The translations under genes and the position numbers were made by a program. A stretch of 64,000 nucleotides of DNA from contig CAKQLF010000008.1 of assembly GCA_934254585.1 (NCBI GenBank), forward strand, positions 1-64,000. Reading direction: 5' to 3'. This document shows, one piece after another, positions 24,189 to 34,281 of the stretch; position 1 is the first letter of the stretch, and each line of letters opens with the position of its first letter. Origin of the DNA: an uncultured Alphaproteobacteria bacterium. GTDB lineage: Bacteria; Pseudomonadota; Alphaproteobacteria; RF32; CAG-239. The notes under the pieces were generated by a model, which saw only the letters and a list, made by a program, of their open reading frames with translations, did no database searches and was not told where the DNA came from.

Positions 24189-27100
24189 ATGAAAGAGTCT
24201 TATACGGAGAAAAAGCGTGTAAGAAAAAATTTCGGCCGAATCGAAGCGGTTGCCGATATGCCGAATTTAATTGATGTTCAAACCGGCTCTTATTCCAGTT
24301 TTATTAATAATGTTGATGCCAACGGCGAACACTGTGAGTTTGGTTTGGAAGAAGTTTTTAAATCTATTTTCCCGATTACAGATTTTTCCGGCAATGGAGA
24401 ATTGGAATTTGTAAAATATGTTTTGGAAGAACCGAAATATGATGTGGAAGAATGCTTGAAACGTGATATGACATACGCAGCTCCAATCAGAGCAACTTTG
24501 CGCTTAGTGGTTTGGGATATTGACGAAGCCACAGGTGCAAAATCTATTCACGATATTAAAGAGCAAGATGTTTATATGGGCGATATTCCGTTGATGACGG
24601 ATAAAGGTACGTTTATTTTTAATGGTACCGAGCGCGTTGTGGTTTCACAAATGCACCGTTCTCCGGGAGTGTTCTTTGACAGTGACGGCGGAAAGACAAT
24701 TTCTTCCGGCAAAAAGCTGTTTTCGGCTCGTATTATTCCGTACCGCGGTTCTTGGCTTGATTTTGAATTTGATGCCAAAGATTTGGTGTATGCTCGTATT
24801 GACCGCCGTCGTAAATTGCCGGTGACTTCTATTTTCTATTCTCTGTACTCTAAAGAAACAGAAGAAAAAGCTCAAGCTTTGGCTAAAGAAGGTAAAACTT
24901 TGGAATTGGCCGATGTAAAAGGTATGGGTAAAGAAGAAATTTTAAATTACTTCTATGATTCTGAAACCTATCTGGCAGATAAGAAAAATTGGAAAATGAA
25001 ATTTGAACCTTCTCGTATGAAAGGCGTTAAGTTTGAATTTGCTTTGATTAATGCGGCAAATGGTGAAACCGTTTGGGATGCCGGTAAAAAGCTTACTCCG
25101 AGATCTGCTCAGAAGTTGGCTGACGAAGGTTTGGAATATTTTGTTGTTTCTAAAGACCAGATGTATGGCAAATTCCTGGCTAAAGATATTGTTGTGGCAA
25201 AAACCGGCGAAGTTTTGGCCGAAGCAGGTGATGAAATTAATGAAGATTTGATGAATGCTTTAGCAGAAAACAAAATCAAGTCTGTTGAAACTCTGTATAT
25301 TGATGGCTTAAACGTTGGTCCTTATATCCGCAACACTTTGGCTGCCGATAAAAACAAAACTCGTCAAGAGGCTTTGTTTGATATTTATCGTGTAATGCGT
25401 CCGGGTGAACCTGCTACTTATGAAGCCGCCGACACTTTGTTCCATCAATTGTTCTTTGATGCTGAACGCTATGATTTGTCTGCTGTCGGTCGGGTTAAGA
25501 TGAATGCCTCTTTGGATATTTCATTTGATGATGCTCCGGATACAATGCGTGTGTTGCGTAAAGATGATATTTTACGCATTATCAAAAAGTTGGTTGCTAT
25601 TCGCGATGGTAAAGGCGAGGTTGATGATATTGACCACTTGGGTAATCGTCGTGTTCGTTCTGTAGGCGAATTGATGGAAAACCAATATCGTATGGGTTTA
25701 TTGCGTATGGAACGCGCCATTAAAGAAAAAATGAGTGCGGAAATACTGAACAATGTTAAACCTCAAGATTTGGTAAATGCTAAACCTATCGCTTCGGTAA
25801 TCAGAGAATTTTTTGGTTCTTCACAATTGTCACAATTTATGGATCAAAATAACCCGTTGTCAGAGATTACGCATAAGCGTCGTTTGTCTGCCTTGGGCCC
25901 TGGTGGTTTGAGCCGTGACCGCGCCGGTTTTGAAGTGCGCGACGTACACCCGACGCACTATGGTCGTATCTGCCCGATTGAATCACCGGAAGGTCCGAAC
26001 ATCGGTTTGATTAACTCACTTTCAACTTATGCTCGCGTTAATAAATACGGATTTATTGAATGCCCATACCGCAAAGTTGTTAATGGGGTTGTGACTTCTG
26101 ATGTGGTTTATTTGTCTGCCGATGACGAAGGTAAAGTTGTTATTGCGGAAGCAAACGCAAAAGTTGATGAGACAGGGCATTTTGTAAACGATTTGATTAC
26201 TTGCCGTCGCGGTGGTGAAGTTGAATTTGATAAACCTGAAAACATCAACTATATTGACGTGTCGCCAAAACAGTTGGTTTCGGTGGCTGCAGCCTTGATT
26301 CCGTTCTTGGAAAACGATGACGCTAACCGTGCGTTGATGGGTTCAAACATGCAACGTCAAGGCGTGCCGTTGTTGCGTTCGGAAGCACCGTTGGTCGGTA
26401 CCGGTATTGAAGCCACAGTGGCTAAAGATTCTGGTGCGACTTTGGTGGCTAAATATGATGGTGTGGTTGACGCAGTAGATGCAAACCGTATTGTTATTCG
26501 TTCTAACGACAATGATGCTCATGACGTGGGTGTTGAAATTTATAAATTGTCAAAATTCCGTCGTTCTAACCAAAACACTTGTATTAACCAAGTGCCGTTA
26601 GTAAAAGTAGGTGATAAAATCCAGAAAGGCGATATTATTGCCGATGGTCCTTGTACAAACTTGGGTGAATTGGCTTTGGGTAAAAACCTTTTGGTGGCCT
26701 TTATGCCTTGGAATGGTTTGAACTACGAAGATGCTATTTTGTTGTCGGAAAGAATTTCTCGTGATGATGTCCTGACTTCACTTCATATTGAAGAATTTGA
26801 AGTTATGGCTCGTGATACAAAGTTAGGTCAAGAAGAAATAACCCGCGATATTCCAAACGTTGGTGAAGATGCTTTGCGCAACCTTGATGAAGCAGGTATT
26901 GTGTATGTTGGTGCACACGTTAAAGCCGGCGATATTTTGGTGGGTAAGGTAACACCGAAAGGTGAGTCTCCTGTAACTCCTGAAGAAAAATTGCTCCGCG
27001 CCATCTTTGGTGAAAAAGCTAGCGATGTCCGTGATACTTCTTTACGCGCTCAGCCGGGAATTGATGGTATTGTTGTTGATGTTCACATTTTCTCTCGCCG

Positions 27101-28367
27101 TGGTGTTGAAAAAGACGAACGCGCTTTGGCTATTGAACAAGAAGAAATTTCAAGCTTGGCTAAAGATAGAGATGATGAAATTGCCATTATCAGAAGAAAC
27201 TATGAAGCGCGTTTGAAAGCTATGTTGAATGGTCAGGTTGTGGTTGATGCACCTAAAGGTATTGCTAAAAATGTTACTTTAAATAAAGAGATGTTAGAAA
27301 CAATTCCGTCTGCTCAATGGCGCAAAATTGTGATTAAAAACGAAGATGTTATGGCTAAAATTGAAGAATTTTCTGCCGCTTTTGACGCTCGTTTGGAAAA
27401 CATTCAAAAACGTTTTGAAAACAAAGTTGAAAAAGTTCAGCGCGGTGATGATTTGTTGCCGGGTGTTCTCAAAATGGTTAAAGTTTTCATTGCCACCAAG
27501 AGAAAAATGCAAACAGGTGATAAAATGGCCGGTCGTCACGGTAACAAAGGTACGGTTTCACGCGTTTTGCCGTTGGCCGATATGCCTTATACCGAAGACG
27601 GTACGCCGGTTGATGTTGTTTTGAACCCGCTTGGTGTGCCTTCTCGTATGAACGTGGGACAAATTTTGGAAACACACTTGGGTTGGGCAGCCAAAGAACT
27701 TGGCGCACAGCTTAATGAAATGTGCGAACAATATAAACGCGGTGAAAAGACTATTGACGAACTCAATGCCCGTTTGCGTGAAGTTTATGGTGATAAACAA
27801 TATAAACGCGATGTGGAACCATTGACAGAACCTGAAAAAGTTGAGATGATTTCTAACTTGAAACGTGGCGTGCCTATGGCAACTCCGGTATTTGATGGTG
27901 CTACAGGTGATGATATCAACAATATGCTGACAATGGCCGGCTTGCCGACTTCGGGACAAATTGACTTGTATGATGGTCGTACCGGTGAAAAATTTGATCG
28001 TAAAGTGACCGTTGGTGTTATGTATATGATTAAATTGCACCACATTGTTGATGAAAAAATGCACGCTCGTTCGGTTGGTCCGTACAGCTTGGTTACTCAA
28101 CAGCCATTGGGCGGTAAAGCTCAGTTCGGTGGTCAACGTTTCGGTGAAATGGAAGTGTGGGCTTTGCAGGCTTACGGCGCAGCTTATACCTTGCAAGAAA
28201 TGCTTACTATTAAATCTGATGACGTTGCCGGCAGAACAAAAGTTTATGAAGCAATTGTTCGCGGCGAAGACAGCTTTGAGTCCGGTATTCCGGAATCCTT
28301 TAACGTGTTGGTTAAAGAAATCAAGTCTTTGTGCTTGAACGTTGAAATGTTAAATGAAGAAGCATAA
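24189..28367 (+). CDS. rpoB: RNA polymerase subunit beta
   Basis: 1392 aa, full length. The rifampicin-binding cluster (GSSQLSQFMDQNNPLSEITH, then KRRLSALGPGG) and HPTHYGRICPIESPEGPNIG are canonical and carry no evident resistance change. The C-terminal KAQFGGQRFGEMEVWALQAY clamp segment is intact. The ATG is behind GAGGAAAC. The ribosomal protein genes rplK-A-J-L that normally precede rpoB are absent here. Confidence 0.98.
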   Translation: MKESYTEKKRVRKNFGRIEAVADMPNLIDVQTGSYSSFINNVDANGEHCEFGLEEVFKSIFPITDFSGNGELEFVKYVLEEPKYDVEECLKRDMTYAAPIRATLRLVVWDIDEATGAKSIHDIKEQDVYMGDIPLMTDKGTFIFNGTERVVVSQMHRSPGVFFDSDGGKTISSGKKLFSARIIPYRGSWLDFEFDAKDLVYARIDRRRKLPVTSIFYSLYSKETEEKAQALAKEGKTLELADVKGMGKEEILNYFYDSETYLADKKNWKMKFEPSRMKGVKFEFALINAANGETVWDAGKKLTPRSAQKLADEGLEYFVVSKDQMYGKFLAKDIVVAKTGEVLAEAGDEINEDLMNALAENKIKSVETLYIDGLNVGPYIRNTLAADKNKTRQEALFDIYRVMRPGEPATYEAADTLFHQLFFDAERYDLSAVGRVKMNASLDISFDDAPDTMRVLRKDDILRIIKKLVAIRDGKGEVDDIDHLGNRRVRSVGELMENQYRMGLLRMERAIKEKMSAEILNNVKPQDLVNAKPIASVIREFFGSSQLSQFMDQNNPLSEITHKRRLSALGPGGLSRDRAGFEVRDVHPTHYGRICPIESPEGPNIGLINSLSTYARVNKYGFIECPYRKVVNGVVTSDVVYLSADDEGKVVIAEANAKVDETGHFVNDLITCRRGGEVEFDKPENINYIDVSPKQLVSVAAALIPFLENDDANRALMGSNMQRQGVPLLRSEAPLVGTGIEATVAKDSGATLVAKYDGVVDAVDANRIVIRSNDNDAHDVGVEIYKLSKFRRSNQNTCINQVPLVKVGDKIQKGDIIADGPCTNLGELALGKNLLVAFMPWNGLNYEDAILLSERISRDDVLTSLHIEEFEVMARDTKLGQEEITRDIPNVGEDALRNLDEAGIVYVGAHVKAGDILVGKVTPKGESPVTPEEKLLRAIFGEKASDVRDTSLRAQPGIDGIVVDVHIFSRRGVEKDERALAIEQEEISSLAKDRDDEIAIIRRNYEARLKAMLNGQVVVDAPKGIAKNVTLNKEMLETIPSAQWRKIVIKNEDVMAKIEEFSAAFDARLENIQKRFENKVEKVQRGDDLLPGVLKMVKVFIATKRKMQTGDKMAGRHGNKGTVSRVLPLADMPYTEDGTPVDVVLNPLGVPSRMNVGQILETHLGWAAKELGAQLNEMCEQYKRGEKTIDELNARLREVYGDKQYKRDVEPLTEPEKVEMISNLKRGVPMATPVFDGATGDDINNMLTMAGLPTSGQIDLYDGRTGEKFDRKVTVGVMYMIKLHHIVDEKMHARSVGPYSLVTQQPLGGKAQFGGQRFGEMEVWALQAYGAAYTLQEMLTIKSDDVAGRTKVYEAIVRGEDSFESGIPESFNVLVKEIKSLCLNVEMLNEEA

Positions 28368-28385
28368 GCTGAGGAGTCTTGACAA

Positions 28386-31300
28386 ATGAATAATGAAATA
28401 ATGAATATGTTTAATCAGCAGCAACCGGCAACGGAAGAAAATTTTGATGAAATCAAGATTTCGATTGCTTCTCCTGAACAAATTCGTTCGTGGTCTTATG
28501 GTGAAGTTAAAAAGCCAGAAACCATTAACTATAGAACATTTAAACCAGAAAAAGATGGTTTGTTCTGCGCTCGCATTTTTGGTCCGGTGAAGGATTATGA
28601 GTGCTTGTGCGGTAAATATAAACGTATGAAATATCGTGGTATTGTCTGCGAAAAATGCGGTGTGGAAGTCACTTTATCTAAAGTGCGTCGCGAGAGGATG
28701 GGACACATTGAGTTGGCCGCTCCGGTTGCACACATTTGGTTTTTGAAGTCTTTGCCGTCACGCATTTCCGTGTTGACCGGTATTCCGATGAAAGCTTTGG
28801 AGCGCGTTTTGTACTTTGAAAGCTATGTTGTGATTGAACCGGGATTGACACCGTTAACAGTTAATCAGCTGTTGACCGAAGACGAATATCAAGATGCAAT
28901 TGATCAATATGGCGAAGATTCATTTAGAGCAGGTATTGGTGCCGAAGCTTTGCGGGAAATTCTTTCTAATATTGACTTGGAAGCTGAGCGCGCCACAATG
29001 CGTGCTGAATTGAAAGACACTACTTCGGAAGCAAAACGCAAAAATTTGGTAAAACGTTTGAAATTGGTTGAAGCATTCTTGGAATCCAACACCAAACCGG
29101 AATGGATGATTCTGACTGTGTTGCCGGTTATTCCACCTGATTTGCGTCCGTTGGTTCCATTGGACGGCGGCCGTTTTGCAACTTCGGATTTGAACGATTT
29201 GTATCGCCGTGTGATTAATCGTAACAATCGTTTGAAGAGATTGTTGGAATTGCACGCTCCGGATATTATTATCCGCAATGAAAAACGTATGCTGCAAGAA
29301 TCTGTTGACGCTTTGTTTGATAATGGTCGTCGCGGTCGTGCTATTACCGGCACCAGCAAGCGTCCGCTTAAATCTTTGTCGGATATGCTTAAAGGTAAGC
29401 AAGGTCGTTTCCGTCAAAACTTGTTGGGTAAACGTGTTGACTATTCCGGCCGTTCGGTTATTACCGTTGGTCCGGAACTGAAAATGCATCAATGCGGTTT
29501 GCCTAAGAAAATGGCTTTGGAATTGTTCAAACCATTTGTTTATGCAAAACTTGAAATGTATGGTATGGCCACAACAATTAAAGCTGCTAAACGTATGGTA
29601 GAAAAAGAACGTCCGGAAGTTTGGGATATCTTGGAAGAAGTTATTCGTGAACATCCGGTATTGCTGAACCGCGCGCCGACTTTGCACAGACTGGGTATTC
29701 AAGCGTATGAACCTGTTTTGGTTGAAGGTAAGGCTATTCACTTGCACCCGTTGGCTTGTACAGCGTTTAACGCCGACTTCGATGGTGACCAAATGGCCGT
29801 GCACGTTCCATTGTCTATTGAAGCACAGTTGGAAGCCCGCGTGTTGATGATGTCTTCAAACAACATTTTGTCTCCGGCTTCCGGTAAGCCTATTATCGTG
29901 CCTTCTCAAGATATGGTATTGGGTATTTACTATTTGTCATACGATGCCGATGATATGTTGGGACAAGGCAGTATATATGCCAGTCCGGAAGAATGTATGT
30001 TGGCTTTGAACGCCAAAGTGGTTGATATGCACGCTAAAATTAAGTGTCGTATGGATTATGTCGGCGATGATGGTAAATTACATCATGGTATTGTTGACAC
30101 AACTCCGGGACGTTTGATAATTTCTGACATTTTACCAAGAAAAGACGGTAAATTGATTGAAGGTGTGCCGTTCTCGTTGGTAAACCGCTTGATGAAGAAA
30201 AAACAAATTTCGCAAATCATTGATGAAGTTTATCGTGTATGCGGCGGTAAAGAAACCTGTATTATGGTTGATAAAATTATGGGTATGGGTTATAAATACG
30301 CTTGCTTGTCCGGTATTTCATTTGGTAAAGATGATTTGATTGTTCCGGCTTCTAAGGAAAAATTGATTGCCGAAACATCGGCTCAAGTTAAAGAATTTGA
30401 ACAACAATATCAAAATGGTTTGATTACCAAAGGCGAAAAATATAACAAAGTGGTGGATATTTGGGCTGCCTGCACGGATAAAGTTGCTGATGAGATGATG
30501 AAGAACATTTCTAAAGCTGACCACGGTTATTATAACTCCGTATTTATGATGGCGGATTCCGGAGCCCGCGGTAGTGCCGCACAAATGCGCCAATTGGCCG
30601 GTATGCGTGGTTTGATGGCTAAACCGTCTGGTGAAATTATCGAACAACCGATTATTTCTAACTTTAAAGAAGGTTTGACCGTGTCTGAGTACTTCAACTC
30701 TACCCACGGTGCTCGTAAAGGTTTGGCCGATACCGCTTTGAAAACAGCTAACGCCGGTTATTTGACTCGTCGTTTGGTTGATGTCGGTCAAGATGTGGTA
30801 ATCACGGAAACAGATTGCGGTACGGAACGCGGCATTATTGTTCGTCCGGTGGTTGACGGTGGTAACGTTATTGCTTCTATTGGTGAAAGAATCTTAGGCC
30901 GTACGGCTCAAGAAGATATCTTGCACCCTGAAACCGGAGAGGTTTTGGTTACAAAAGGCAAGCTGATTGACGAAGCTGACGTTGAAAAAGTTGAAAAAGC
31001 CGGTGTTGAACAAGTTAAAATTCGTTCAGTATTAACTTGCGAATGTGAAAACGGTGTTTGCGCCGCTTGTTATGGACGTGACTTGGCTCGTGGTAATCAG
31101 GTTAACATTGGCGAAGCTGTCGGCGTTATTGCTGCTCAGTCTATCGGTGAGCCTGGTACACAATTGACATTGCGTACATTCCACATTGGTGGTGCGGCCT
31201 CTAAATCTGCCGAACAGGCGAGTATTGAAGTTCCGTTTGCCGGTATTTTGAAATTGGAAAATGGTCACACTGTTACCAATGCGGATAATCATTTGATTAT

Positions 31301-32582
31301 TTTGTCACGCAACTGTGATATCGTTATTCAAGACGCGCAAGGCCGTGAAAAATCTCGTCACCACGTTCCTTATGGTGCTAAAGTTTTGGTTCAGGAAGGC
31401 GTGGAAGTGGCTAAAGGTCAAAAGATTGCCGAGTGGGATCCGTTTATGGTTCCGGTTATTTCAGAAAAAGCCGGCCGTGCTCAATTAGTTGATTTGTTGC
31501 CAAACGTATCTGTAAAAGAAAATATGGATGAAACAACCGGTATTTCTTCTAAAATCGTTATTGATTGGCAATCCGGACCATCTTCTAACGCTAGCTTGAA
31601 ACCAAGCATTACGTTGAAAGATGAAAATGGTGATCCTGTAACATACGACTCCGGTAAGGAAGTGCGTTATTACCTGTCGGTTGACGCAGTGTTGAATGTT
31701 GATAACGGTGATGAAATCAAAGTTGGTGACATTATCGCTCGTATTCCGAGAGAAAGCACAAAAACAAAAGATATTACCGGTGGTTTGCCTCGTGTGGCTG
31801 AATTGTTTGAAGCGCGTCGTCCAAAGGATCCGGCTGTCATTTCTGATATTGATGGTATGGTTGAATATGGTAAAGACTATAAAGCTAAACAACGTATTAC
31901 GGTTATTCCAAACGAAGGAAACCCTATTGAATATCTGATTCCAAAGGGGCGTCGTTTGGTGGTTCAAGATGGTGATATTGTTAAGAAAGGTGATATGCTT
32001 GTAGAGGGTACACCGGCTCCGCACGATATTTTGCGCGTTTTGGGCGTTGAAAAATTAGCCGAATATTTAGTTCAAGAAGTTCAGGCTGTTTACCGTCTGC
32101 AAGGTGTGGCTATCAACGATAAGCACATTGAAGTGATTGTATCTCAAATGTTGCGTAAAGTTGAAATTACCGCTCCTGGCGATACAACATTCTTGGTTGG
32201 TGAACAAGTTGACCGTGACGTCTTCGAAAATGAAAATAATAAGGTAATGAAAGAAGGCGGACAGCCGGCTGTGGCCGATCCAATCCTTTTGGGTATTACT
32301 AAGGCTTCATTGCAGACCAAATCGTTTATTTCTGCCGCTTCATTCCAAGAGACAACTCGTGTCTTGACCGAGGCCGCTGTAGAAGGCAAGGTGGATAAAT
32401 TATCCGGCTTGAAAGAAAACGTAATTGTGGGTCGTTTGATTCCTGCCGGTACAGGTAATGTGTTGCGTTCTTTGCGTCGTGTAGCCGCTCAAAATGACAA
32501 GGAAATCCTTGCTATGAGAGAAGCTCAAACCGCAGAAGATGGAAATACGGCATTAGAAAATAATGCAGAACCGGCTGAGTAA
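28386..32582 (+). CDS. rpoC: RNA polymerase subunit beta'
   Basis: 1398 aa. The catalytic NADFDGDQMAVH (about residue 461) holds the three aspartates that bind magnesium; the zinc ribbon near the N-terminus (CLCGKYKRMKYRGIVCEKCG) and the second zinc site (CECENGVCAACYG) are intact, as is the trigger-loop region. It starts 18 nt after rpoB. Its last 25 codons and the following intergenic sequence are copied twice in the downstream array. Confidence 0.98.
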   Translation: MNNEIMNMFNQQQPATEENFDEIKISIASPEQIRSWSYGEVKKPETINYRTFKPEKDGLFCARIFGPVKDYECLCGKYKRMKYRGIVCEKCGVEVTLSKVRRERMGHIELAAPVAHIWFLKSLPSRISVLTGIPMKALERVLYFESYVVIEPGLTPLTVNQLLTEDEYQDAIDQYGEDSFRAGIGAEALREILSNIDLEAERATMRAELKDTTSEAKRKNLVKRLKLVEAFLESNTKPEWMILTVLPVIPPDLRPLVPLDGGRFATSDLNDLYRRVINRNNRLKRLLELHAPDIIIRNEKRMLQESVDALFDNGRRGRAITGTSKRPLKSLSDMLKGKQGRFRQNLLGKRVDYSGRSVITVGPELKMHQCGLPKKMALELFKPFVYAKLEMYGMATTIKAAKRMVEKERPEVWDILEEVIREHPVLLNRAPTLHRLGIQAYEPVLVEGKAIHLHPLACTAFNADFDGDQMAVHVPLSIEAQLEARVLMMSSNNILSPASGKPIIVPSQDMVLGIYYLSYDADDMLGQGSIYASPEECMLALNAKVVDMHAKIKCRMDYVGDDGKLHHGIVDTTPGRLIISDILPRKDGKLIEGVPFSLVNRLMKKKQISQIIDEVYRVCGGKETCIMVDKIMGMGYKYACLSGISFGKDDLIVPASKEKLIAETSAQVKEFEQQYQNGLITKGEKYNKVVDIWAACTDKVADEMMKNISKADHGYYNSVFMMADSGARGSAAQMRQLAGMRGLMAKPSGEIIEQPIISNFKEGLTVSEYFNSTHGARKGLADTALKTANAGYLTRRLVDVGQDVVITETDCGTERGIIVRPVVDGGNVIASIGERILGRTAQEDILHPETGEVLVTKGKLIDEADVEKVEKAGVEQVKIRSVLTCECENGVCAACYGRDLARGNQVNIGEAVGVIAAQSIGEPGTQLTLRTFHIGGAASKSAEQASIEVPFAGILKLENGHTVTNADNHLIILSRNCDIVIQDAQGREKSRHHVPYGAKVLVQEGVEVAKGQKIAEWDPFMVPVISEKAGRAQLVDLLPNVSVKENMDETTGISSKIVIDWQSGPSSNASLKPSITLKDENGDPVTYDSGKEVRYYLSVDAVLNVDNGDEIKVGDIIARIPRESTKTKDITGGLPRVAELFEARRPKDPAVISDIDGMVEYGKDYKAKQRITVIPNEGNPIEYLIPKGRRLVVQDGDIVKKGDMLVEGTPAPHDILRVLGVEKLAEYLVQEVQAVYRLQGVAINDKHIEVIVSQMLRKVEITAPGDTTFLVGEQVDRDVFENENNKVMKEGGQPAVADPILLGITKASLQTKSFISAASFQETTRVLTEAAVEGKVDKLSGLKENVIVGRLIPAGTGNVLRSLRRVAAQNDKEILAMREAQTAEDGNTALENNAEPAE

Positions 32583-32596
32583 TAAAGCTTGTTTCT

Positions 32597-32646
32597 AACA
32601 CAAAAAGGCTTTCTTGTTCATTGAATAAGAAAGCTTTTTTTGTGTT
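32597..32646 (+). terminator. Terminator of rpoBC
   Basis: AACACAAAAA-GGCTTTCTT pairs with AAGAAAGC-TTTTTTTGTGTT around an 11-nt loop. The hairpin is missing from both downstream copies of the rpoC tail. Confidence 0.8.
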
Positions 32647-32653
32647 AAATCTC

Positions 32654-32681
32654 TTGACTTTGACAGTGTTGAAATTATACT
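32654..32681 (+). promoter_or_regulatory. Cassette promoter 1
   Basis: TTGACT 32654-32659, 16-nt spacer, TATACT 32676-32681. The same promoter recurs at 33491, 34990 and 35521, each ahead of a gene starting MKKVLLI. Confidence 0.65.
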
Positions 32682-32709
32682 AAAAACAATTAAAAGGGGA
32701 ATATCAGAT

Positions 32710-33153
32710 ATGAAAAAGGTGTTGTTGATTTTATTGTCATTTTTGTATGTTAGTAAAGTGGCGTTAGCGGAAGAATTAAATATTAATAAATATAAGCAAG
32801 TATTGAAACAATGTTATAATAATTTTGAACAGGATGAAAAGCGTTGTTCAGATTGGAATTCAAGATGTTTTAATCAGCTTTTGGCGGAGCAAGAAAAACT
32901 GCAGAAATGTTATCAGAAAGTTGCTGTTAGTATTTTTACGAAATTTTATGATTTATCAAATGAAGATGCTATGCAAAAATTTGATAATTATAAAAATTTT
33001 TTACAGATTGAGTATAAGTTTATTTATAGTGATTCAATTTATTGTAAGAAAAATAATTGTGGCATAGCACCGAATTTATATAGTGAATATGCCACAAGTC
33101 AAGGTTTATATAATTATATTAATAAAACAATAAATTATATTGAAAATCAATAA
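32710..33153 (+). CDS. Small secreted protein (cassette gene A)
   Basis: 147 aa with a Sec signal peptide cleaved after ALA (about residue 21). The mature part is helical with six cysteines and a late YCKKNNCGIAP segment; the spacing faintly resembles LprI-like (DUF1311) periplasmic proteins, which is a guess. It shares promoter, Shine-Dalgarno region and the first seven codons with genes at 33547, 35046 and 35577, while the mature sequences diverge. Confidence 0.7.
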   Translation: MKKVLLILLSFLYVSKVALAEELNINKYKQVLKQCYNNFEQDEKRCSDWNSRCFNQLLAEQEKLQKCYQKVAVSIFTKFYDLSNEDAMQKFDNYKNFLQIEYKFIYSDSIYCKKNNCGIAPNLYSEYATSQGLYNYINKTINYIENQ

Positions 33154-33168
33154 GTATTGCTTCTTCTT

Positions 33169-33255
33169 ATTCAGCCTTATGCCGAGGAGGGGAAAGTTTT
33201 GTCAGACATACTGAAACGTCTGATTTATATGAATAATGTGAAAGACGGATACTAA
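33169..33255 (+). pseudogene. 3' fragment of cassette gene B
   Basis: Encodes 28 residues matching the last 28 of the gene at 33547-34281 (starting IQPYAEEGKVLSDIL) with two or three changes, and ends at the same stop. The duplication runs on to 33294 (copy of 34194-34320). It has no start codon. Confidence 0.75.
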
Positions 33256-33402
33256 TCAGAGATTTTTAATCCAACGCATTTTTCAAAGTCATCAATATCT
33301 TTATATATAACATTTGCTTCAGGTGTGCTTTTACTGAAATATCTTTTGACATTGTATCGTTCGTTATAGATGAGGTTAATAATATCCTCATTGCTAAGAA
33401 GA
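33252..33402 (-). pseudogene. 3' fragment of a cassette gene C relative
   Basis: Reading the minus strand, about 49 codons end in DDFEKCVGLKISD, identical to the end of the gene at 34278-34898. The upstream part (NLIYNERYNVKRYF) instead matches the fragment at 35274-35432. The frame is cut off where the copied rpoC tail begins. Confidence 0.7.
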
Positions 33403-33483
33403 GAAGCTCAAACCGCAGAAGATGGAAATACGGCATTAGAAAATAATGCAGAATCGGCTGAGTAATAAAGCTTTTTTTGTGTT
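33391..33483 (+). repeat. Copy of the rpoC 3' end (copy 2)
   Basis: Matches rpoC from about 32509 through its stop codon and into the intergenic region. One codon differs (AEPAE becomes AESAE), a change shared with copy 3. The terminator hairpin was lost, apparently by recombination between the AAAGCTT repeats that flank it after rpoC. Confidence 0.9.
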
Positions 33484-33490
33484 AAATCTC

Positions 33491-33518
33491 TTGACTTTAT
33501 TTATATTAAAATTATTAT
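33491..33518 (+). promoter_or_regulatory. Cassette promoter 2
   Basis: TTGACT 33491-33496, 16-nt spacer, TATTAT 33513-33518, ahead of gene B. Confidence 0.6.
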
Positions 33519-33546
33519 AAAAACAATTAAAAGAGGAATATTAGAT

Positions 33547-34281
33547 ATGAAAAAGGTGTTGTTGATTTTTTTATTGCTGTGTGGTAATAATACTTGGGCT
33601 GATGTTTGTTATGATATTGGCGAACAGACAGCTGAGAACGCTTTTAAGCTTATTCAACAGCAAAAAGAAATATATGAGTATTGTTCTCTTTGTGATAATG
33701 CCAAACCAATTATTATTCCTGTTCAAAATGTAGTTAAAGGAAGTCCTATATCAGTTAATAATAAGAAACTTGATTTGGTTCATACTTATTACAAAAATAA
33801 AGGTAAATTTATAAATTTAGGAGTTGCATCAGGCTGTATTAAAGCCGGAGAATATAATATTGCAGCAGAGTTGGCAGACTTGCCGGTTAAGCAGCCTACT
33901 GAAATAGATTATCGTCAAATAAGTCGGCAGCAAATGAAAGATATTTTTGATAAATGCAGTAACTCAGCAAAAAGTGAAAAATCTACAATATCAGAAATAG
34001 AAAAACAAAATAAGCAAATAAATAATTGTTTGATTGAAGTTATCAAAACAGAAATTAAAAAGGGATTTGACAATAACCGGCAAGCTCAAATGTTTAGTTA
34101 TTTGGAGCAAGTTCGTAAGTCTGTATTTAATTTCTATTACGGAATAGCAGCCGAGAGCAAATATTGCAGTGGGGAATGCGGAATAATGCCAAGTATTCAG
34201 CCTTATGCCGAGGAGGGGAAAGTTTTGTCCGATATACTGGAACAGCTGATTTATATGAATAATGTGAAAGACGGGTACTAA
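33547..34281 (+). CDS. Secreted protein (cassette gene B)
   Basis: 244 aa with a signal peptide cleaved after TWA (about residue 18). Cysteine pairs (YCSLCDNA, then YCSGECGIMP) suggest disulfide bonds in the periplasm or outside the cell. The C-terminal 90 residues share the plan of gene A (helical, YC..CGI.P, then a closing helix). It overlaps the convergent gene C by 4 nt. Function unknown. Confidence 0.72.
   Translation: MKKVLLIFLLLCGNNTWADVCYDIGEQTAENAFKLIQQQKEIYEYCSLCDNAKPIIIPVQNVVKGSPISVNNKKLDLVHTYYKNKGKFINLGVASGCIKAGEYNIAAELADLPVKQPTEIDYRQISRQQMKDIFDKCSNSAKSEKSTISEIEKQNKQINNCLIEVIKTEIKKGFDNNRQAQMFSYLEQVRKSVFNFYYGIAAESKYCSGECGIMPSIQPYAEEGKVLSDILEQLIYMNNVKDGY

Noticed and set aside
24044..24274. 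Small gene overlapping the rpoB start
   Set aside because: It overlaps the first 86 nt of rpoB in another frame, has no Shine-Dalgarno site, and lies in the rpoB leader.
28920..29804. Long minus-strand open frames within rpoC and rpoB
   Set aside because: Fully contained in essential, well-conserved genes on the other strand; composition is that of antisense reading.
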